From contig JAXRKN010000044.1 of assembly GCA_038502055.1 (NCBI GenBank), forward strand, positions 7,634,501-7,698,500: 64,000 nucleotides of DNA. The letters are read 5' to 3'. The notes under the pieces are model-generated. The model searched no databases. It worked only from the letters and a program-made list of their open reading frames with translations, and was not told the origin of the DNA. Made by a program: the position numbers and the translations under genes. Below, in pieces: positions 57,201-64,000 of the stretch (position 1 is the first letter of the stretch; each line of letters opens with the position of its first letter). This stretch comes from Tanytarsus gracilentus. Its lineage: Eukaryota; Arthropoda; Insecta; Diptera; Chironomidae.

Positions 57201-57625
57201 ATGTACAGAAAATTCATCCTGCTGTTGTTGCTACACCCGCTAAAATCATCGCATCACCTGCCATCATTCAACCAGCAAAACTTATTGCGTCGGCACCAAT
57301 TGTCGCTCCAGCTAAATACATTTCAGCAGCACCAATCGTGGCTCCAGCTAAATACATTTCAGCAGCACCAATCGTGGCTTCTGCACCAATTGTAACTCCA
57401 GCTAAATACATTGCATCCGCTCCATACTATGCTGCACCCTTAGCTGCACCATTGACTGCTGCCTATCACCAGACTCCATACTACGCTGCATATCATGCAC
57501 CAGCTGCTTACCACACATCCGCTGCATACCACACATCAGCTGCTTATCATGCACCAGCTGCTTACTACTCGCACAGTCCATTCGCCTATCACGCTCCAGC
57601 CTCTGCCGCCATCATTCATCATTAA
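54273..57625 (+). CDS. RR-2 cuticular protein (CPR family)
   Basis: Four exons: 54273-54284, 56174-56401, 57072-57116, 57170-57625, giving 246 residues. Exon 1 encodes only MFQK; a tiny first exon and a long first intron (1.9 kb here) are typical of insect cuticle genes. Seen: a signal peptide (MFQKVLCIFLIACVFGVQC), then the Rebers-Riddiford RR-2 chitin-binding domain from about residue 50 to 108: YHFEYSVNDVSTGDHKSQFE, GDVVSGQYSLAEADGSIRKV, DYTADPINGFNAHV. The C-terminal half is low complexity: AKYISAAPIVAP repeats, then AAYH/AAYY repeats ending SAAIIHH. Family knowledge: RR-2 proteins bind chitin in hard cuticle. AATAAA lies at 57761-57766. Confidence 0.95.
54285..56173. other. Intron 1 of the cuticular protein gene
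   Basis: It contains a GC-richer island at about 55495-55690 (CGACGCCGACGCGCGCGAGA near its start and GATGACTGTCATCATC near its end), a possible intronic regulatory element. The rest is AT-rich and featureless. Confidence 0.4.
57308..57379 (+). repeat. Perfect 36-bp tandem duplication within the cuticular protein
   Basis: Two identical 36-bp units (57308-57343 and 57344-57379) starting CCAGCTAAATACATTTCAGC, each encoding AKYISAAPIVA plus one residue. Identity at every base indicates recent duplication or gene conversion in the low-complexity region. Confidence 0.9.
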
Positions 57626-57760
57626 AACTGCTCTCCTCTCTTTCTCTGAAAATTGATTTGACGACGCTCAATTTAATTTCCACGCTACCATTTCTCTCAT
57701 ACTGACAAAATTGAATTTTGTTCCCTATATTTGGCTCTTTGTGACATTTGAAGAAAAAAT

Positions 57761-57766
57761 AATAAA
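57761..57766 (+). terminator. Polyadenylation signal, cuticular protein gene
   Basis: AATAAA about 135 bp after the stop codon; another AATAAA-like motif follows near 57790. Confidence 0.6.
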
Positions 57767-57799
57767 AATGATAAAAACAATTTTTTATTAAATAAAAAT

Positions 57800-60700
57800 T
57801 TCATCTTTTTATTTCACGTGCTCGAGTCCTCTCGTCGATGATTCTCTTGACTAGGTTAAAAATGTTTTCTCGTGAAAATGGTCGAGTATGTCATAAAAAA
57901 GTCTATTTATTACTTTTTTCTCCACAAGAGCTTTTTTGCTAGACAATTTCGTTACAGAAATCCCAAAGCATCAATTTAAAATTTAGCTTGTCATGGCTTT
58001 GGTCTAAAATTGGGTTGAACCAATTAATTTTTATGGAATAAGAAACGTTGAAAAAATATAAAATTAATTTGAGAGTTTGATTGTTCTTAAAGATATTTTA
58101 ACTAATTTCATAACTTTTCTAGTTTTTCTTTCCAAAATAAATTTTGCCATTAAGAAAATTTCTCTTCTTTTTGCTTAATTCACTGTCAAAACCAAAACCA
58201 AAAGTGATTTCCTCCTTTTCTATTAAACTTTGCTTTTTTTCTCTTCCATTAAAGCGGTTAGTTGTCCACCCACAAATAGGAGTATTACAGTTCACGACAA
58301 GGATTATAGCAAATTTGTGCTAAGAGATGCTTAAGATAATTTCGCCATGGAAATTTTTTATGTTATACTTTATTAAAACGTTTTTCTTTTCTTCTTTCTG
58401 TGCGTTACTGTATAATAAGAAAAACGAGAGTAGCTTGCCGCCTTAATACTTTCTAGTGATTTTAATATTCATGTTAATAAATTTTTTATGCTCGAACACC
58501 GCAAACTTCAAAGAATTTTTTTTTTCATCCATGTTCGCATTAATTATTCCCTTAACAACGGATTTGAAAAGAGCGACACATTCCCAAAATAAATTTACCC
58601 TTTTGATACACTCACACAATTGCTTTTGTGCGTTGTTGTAATTAAAATGTTGACATTTCGTTAGGAAAATAAATTTCCGTGTGTCTTTTATTTTAAGAGA
58701 GACAAAAATGTGCTCGATGCTGATAAATTAATAATTTAAAAGCTTCAATGAATAAAAATCATTCACTTTGAAATTGTAAAAAAAATAAAACCTCTTTCAT
58801 GGTTTCTTAAAAAATAAAAGCTTGTCATTATTTTAATTTGAAAAAAGCTCAAAAAATCTTTGTCACTTTTATATTTTTTAACGGAAATCTTTAACATATT
58901 TATATTTTAAATTTAAAAAGCTCTTTACTCAATTTTTATTGAATAGCCAAAAGAAAATTTATTTTATTTTCAAACCCACCCCGAACCAGATGCACACATT
59001 GTTATGCTGAAATAAAAAAATAGGAAGGCTTTTAAAAGCTTATGATACGGCATTGTATGCTATATGGAGGGTGAAAAAGCAATGAAATCCGGGTAGTGGG
59101 AGGATATATCTAGACATTTATGACCAGTCGATCGATTGCTAAGCCAACGCTATCGGTTTATGACTCAGTTAACACACAAATTCTAAGAGAATTTTTGTTG
59201 GTGAGACACGAGCAGTGTGTAATGAAATGAAGCAGAAAAGGACGATTATGTGAAGACTATTACACGAGAGAATTATGAAGCATGAAACCATGAGCTTTCA
59301 TTTCTATCGTTTCGATGAGTAAAAGGGATTAAAACCATGCTAAAGATCCATCATATCGGAGCTTAATTTTGACTGCAGCTTATTCGTCGATTGGATCGCT
59401 TTATCACGAATTAAGAAGCTTTTAATCATCCAACAGAACTTAGATTTTTTATAATAACAGACAGAGAAATTAGAAATTGCCGTTAAATTTTGACTTTTTT
59501 AAAGCATTTTTTTTGGTCAAAAGCTTTGACTAAAAACTTATAAAACACTTCATCATTCTTCGATGACTTTATCAAGCTAACTAAAAATTTTTTTTCTAAA
59601 AGTGCTTGCTCATTTGTATTCAATGGCGAATGAAAGTTATCAATGAGTCAAAAGAGCGGAAGCAAACATTTTACTTTCAAAGGCCTCGAGAAAAGATAAA
59701 AATTGCCTTTTCTGTTTATTTTGTCACCAATATAAGAGAAAGGAAAAGAATTGAAAGACTTTTCCCTCTGCTCTTTTTCAAATAAACATAAAGAAAATAC
59801 TTGTGTGTCCTGCAGCAAAGAGGAATTTTATATTTCATTAAACAAGGATTTATTGCCTTCCGAGATGACGAATTCAAAAGGATTTAAAATTACTATTTTA
59901 TTGAATTTATTTCGTTGGTTAAAAAAATTTAATTCTGCTAATTTAGTGCTTTAAAAAAATATTTTTTCCTCAAAATTGAATAGACATTTCGCAGAAAAAT
60001 GCGAGCTTCAATATGTTTTCGTCATCAATCAGCTGTCAGTAAGGCAAACGAAAGATTAGCATATTTAACATGTGGAAATATTTTCGCATATTTTACAGAA
60101 GGAAAAAGCCATAAACCTTGAAATGATTGTGTTTGAAGTGAGAAGAAGAGAAAACCAATTAAAATTTTTCCCAACTTGTTGCTTTCGCTCATTTTCTCTC
60201 TCGCCACTTTTGTGCTTTTTGAAATTGTGGTGAGAGCTTTATTGAGAGATTGAGAAATTGAGAGAATCGGAAAATTCTTTCATTTTTGAGTTGAATTTAA
60301 AGTTTATAATTTTATGAGTTTTCATGCAATTTTTTTAAAATATTTTGTTATAAATTTTAAAATATGACAAGAAAAAAGTTAAATTTTTAAAATAATTTCG
60401 TGCTCTAAAACATTATTCAATATGTAATTAAAAGCTCAATTTATTTTTTTAACAAATAAATCAATTAATGTGTTTTTACAACTCGTGGGCGCATTCCTTA
60501 AAAGTCTTTAAATTGATTCTTGCGAAAAGAGCTTAAAATCACTTCTGTTTTCCTTCCATTGATTCGATGATGGAGAAAAGTGCTTTGGCGGAAGAGAGAA
60601 GTCAAAAAAATTTCATTGTAAGAGAAAAATGTTTCTTATAAATCACACAAAAGTGAGAGAAAAACTTATTTACTGAAAATGATGCTAATAACGGATTTAT

Positions 60701-63700
60701 TCAAAGCTTATTTCAAAACATTACCCCCAAACATGATTTTTTTGTGACTTCTGAAAAAGTATTTTGTACTAAAATTGAGCTTGATTGATTTGCTTGAAAA
60801 AAATTAAATGCATCTCAAATTATTAAGAACCGAGTATAAAAACATTAATAAATTCCACTGAAAATTAAATAGGCATCAAGAAAAAAATCAAAAATAATTT
60901 AATCAAAATTTTGAAGATGATTTTCAAATATTTTTACACTTTTCTAAGAGTTGTTTTGCTTTCGGTATTTTTGACGTTAAATTAGAATTTCATTAAAAAT
61001 TAAAATATTTACGCATAACAGCTTCCTAAAATTTTTCTTTTAACCCTTTTTCCTTCATCATCAACAGCATCTCGATCTCCTCATTTTCATTATTAGCATT
61101 CTTAATTGTATATTTTAACGAACAAAAAACTTGTTTTACATTCGAGTCAATTTTTGCGCTTTTTTGAATTTTTTATTCATCCAATTTCACTGAGCCATTA
61201 AAAAGCGTCAAATGACGGAAAAACTCTGAGATCGAGAGATTTAGTTCTTTTTTGTGTTATCTTCTTGTAATTTTTTAAAATTCTAGATTTTTCACGCTAA
61301 GTCGAATGAGAAAAAATTCTTTTTCTTGTTTGAATAAAAAAAAAAGAAAGTGGTAAATTAAGGGTTAGAAAAAAATTTTTTAATCTTTTTTTATATCGTT
61401 TCAGGGATTACTTTTTTAGATTTTTCATTAAAAAATCGCAATAATTCAAAAAGATTTTTGACTTAGCAAAAAGCTCATTAGATGCGTTTTCTTCTTATTT
61501 TTCATGATTACTCACCTTTTAATTTTTAATATCGAATTTTCTTTCTCTTATTGATCACTTTTCCGCTTATACAAGCACAAACAACTTTTTTCTTCTTGGT
61601 AAAATATGTTTTCACTGTTCCGTTATAAATGTACATTCATTCAACAACAGTTCGGGAAATATTTCTCATTAATTTTCTTCCGTCCTCACTTATTATTTCT
61701 CTGTTTTGTTATTGATATATAATTGAAATGTCCATCTCAAAGTTGTTGACTTAAGGCTATGAAAGAAGAAAAGGAAATGAAAAATAGAGGAAAAATTCCA
61801 CTTTTGCTAATCGAAAATTGAAAAGCAGGAAAAAGAAAATTTAACCTCGAAGAAATTTTTCTTGAGGAGATAGAAAGCATGAGATGTGGAATTGAAAGTG
61901 AAATTGAATCAATCTAAAGAAAAAAGTGCTTTCAAGGATGAATTTGCATTTTTAAAAAAGGGGTGGGGAACTCACAATGTTTTTGCTTCATCACCAAGTA
62001 GAGATGACTTTAGAATTATTTAAGTCTGTTTCAAGGAGATTAAAAATTCGAAACATAAATTTAAAATTAAATTTTTATTCTGAGTTAGCACACTTAGATT
62101 TACTAACACTAATACTGCAATTCAAATTTTTTTATAACGATTTTTAAATTTTTTATGTTTTCATACCTTGTAAAATACGTAAAAAAGTTTTTCTAGTCTT
62201 TTAATCGAAATGAACAAAAACAAATGAAAACTAAAATATTGATAGCAACATATTGAATGCTGAACAAGAGGCTCAAACGTAACAATAATTGTATTGATCT
62301 AAAATTAGATAGAAATAAAAAGAAAATAAATTTGAGGAAAACACACAAAATAATTTTTTGATTGTGTGTCGTAAAAACGACAAGCTCGAGTATCCAAGCG
62401 AGAAATAATTTCATTTGAAATTGATTCAATTTTGTTTGTTTCGTAAAAAAGTTAGTGTAATTAAAATTAATGAATCTAATTAGGATTAAAAACAAAGTTT
62501 AAAAGGCAAAAATTAAGTTCATCATCCTTTACACACTTTTCTGACATCATCTTAATTCTTTTGGGAAAGAATTTGAGAAATTAAAAATTCATTTTCACAT
62601 CCACATCCGCTTTCGCATTTACATTGAGTGCTTTCTGCTTCAACCGATTCACTTATTTATCCTTCAACTTTGTATAACAAGCTAAAAAAGGATAACAAGA
62701 TCAAAAATCTAATTTTGTCCTCTTCACATTGTCCATGGTGATTTCAATTTGAGTAACAAAGTTTGACTTTGACAAATTTTAGAAACTCACCAAAAAATAC
62801 TTTTTCAAATCCTTTACACTCTAAATATTGAGCGCAGCAAAAATCCAGGGAATTTGCACTTTTTAATTTCACTAAAAGCTCAGCTTCACTTCAACGAGAG
62901 AAAATCTCAAATCTGTTGATTTTTAATACAGTTCAAAGGAGAGCTCCGACGATGTAATTTTTTTACGCAAAACCTCACTGGACTCGGAGAGAGAGAGGAA
63001 AAAGAGAGAAATGAACGAGATGAAAATTTTCGTTCGTCTTTATCGCTTCAAGTTCAGGATAAAACTGAAATGTGAGCGCGTACGAAAAAAGAATTTCTGT
63101 ATGTTTTTCATCCTCTTCGACATATTTTTTGCTCTTCAGTCTGAAAAGAATAAATTCAGTCAAATTTTCTCCAAAATGTTTTTGAATGTACCTAATTTAA
63201 AAAAAAAGTTTTAGGAAAGGTGAATTGAAAAGTATTTGAAGTAAAATTAAAGATTTTTAGCTTTTAAAAAAATATATTTTTGAAATTAAGTTTAAACGAT
63301 ACAAATTCCAGTTATTTTAGTTTTGTCACAAAATATTGTTGCACAAATTTCTACGAAAAAACGTCCTGCATAATTTGATGGTATTTAGGAGCTTTCATGC
63401 TCTTATTCAATTTTCTCTCTCTCAAAATTTCGCTCTCAAGAGCTTTTCATTTCTCTCTCAATGCCAAGTGTGCAAAAAATACCTGATGATGGTTGTCATG
63501 AAGAACGAAGAAAAGCTTTTAAGAGAAATTTGCCCTTATTTTTTAAACATTACTCTTTTATCTCAAAACAGCTGACTTTGATGTTTTGGATTTTAAACAA
63601 TTATTTTTTTTAAAATTCAGTTTATAAAATTTGCTTACACGAAATTAATTCAATATTAATCGAATAAATTAAACACATTAGTAAGTGTTTAATTTTAATA

Positions 63701-64000
63701 AATAATATTACTTGGAAAAATTATTTGAGCATAAAAATATTCAATTTTAAAACCATACAATTTTTTCAACATGACTGTTGTATGAGCGTGAGAAGAAAAT
63801 TTGAAACAAAATGAACTAAAGCTTTTTTACTTTAACTTGTATAATCATTTAAAATTTCAGGATGCTCTGGTCCATTGCACAAACGTTAGAAAAATCGAAT
63901 AATCTGCATGTGAATTCTAACTCTTTTTATTCTGGGTTTTTGATGTCATTAAATATCCTGACCGTAAAATTCTCCTGTAAAATATTGAAATTATTTCGAA
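57800..64000. other. Gene-poor right end
   Basis: About 6.2 kb of AT-rich sequence. A GC-richer stretch at about 59040-59400 lacks an open frame longer than its surroundings. No coding exon, RNA gene, repeat or terminal element was supported. Confidence 0.45.

Noticed and set aside
1..64000. tRNA, rRNA, CRISPR and bacterial-type operon features
   Set aside because: No B-box-like GGTTCGAATCC element in a cloverleaf context, no rRNA motif and no spaced repeat array was seen; intron-rich genes show this is eukaryotic DNA.

Overview
The window is insect nuclear DNA, most likely from a nematoceran fly (mosquito/midge type). It is very AT-rich, with many introns of about 55-65 bp bounded by GT/AG. 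It encodes an insect PDE1, a cluster of secreted GH13 maltases and an RR-2 cuticular protein. The species cannot be named from the sequence.

Layout. Positions 1-1185 hold a 17-bp minisatellite followed by two tandem copies of a 381-bp unit. On the minus strand, five coding exons between 25341 and 1270 splice in perfect phase into the first 319 residues of a Ca2+/calmodulin-dependent cyclic nucleotide phosphodiesterase (PDE1). Its catalytic exons lie beyond the left edge. A large intron of that gene (8005-25145) contains, on the opposite strand, four complete tandem alpha-glucosidase (maltase) genes: 11457-14612 (with alternative 3' exons to 15155), 15378-17571, 18566-21009 and 22663-25121. 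All four have a signal peptide and a hydrophobic C-terminal tail preceded by small residues, as in membrane-anchored (GPI-type) gut maltases. Three keep the catalytic triad; the third (18566-21009) has His in place of the nucleophile Asp.

From about 25.4 to 54.1 kb there is little recognisable coding sequence. It holds a candidate three-exon small secreted protein gene (34330-34981, minus), two phase-compatible minus-strand exons (43811-43865, 44750-44858) that could be an alternative PDE1 N terminus, and several mobile elements: two copies of a palindromic hAT-type MITE (2128-2274, 51771-51909, each with a perfect 8-bp target duplication), another hAT-like MITE (32846-33124), a long hairpin (28820-28952), and a 5'-truncated retroposon with a 22-bp target duplication and a TCAA tail (42255-42822).

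A four-exon RR-2 cuticular protein gene with a clear TATA/initiator promoter lies at 54273-57625 on the plus strand. From 57.8 to 64 kb no gene is visible.

The maltases are expected to digest sugars at the midgut or salivary surface. PDE1 is expected to degrade cAMP/cGMP in response to Ca2+ in neurons and other tissue. Their physical nesting, with the last maltase ending 25 bp from a PDE1 splice donor, is the main architectural feature of the window.
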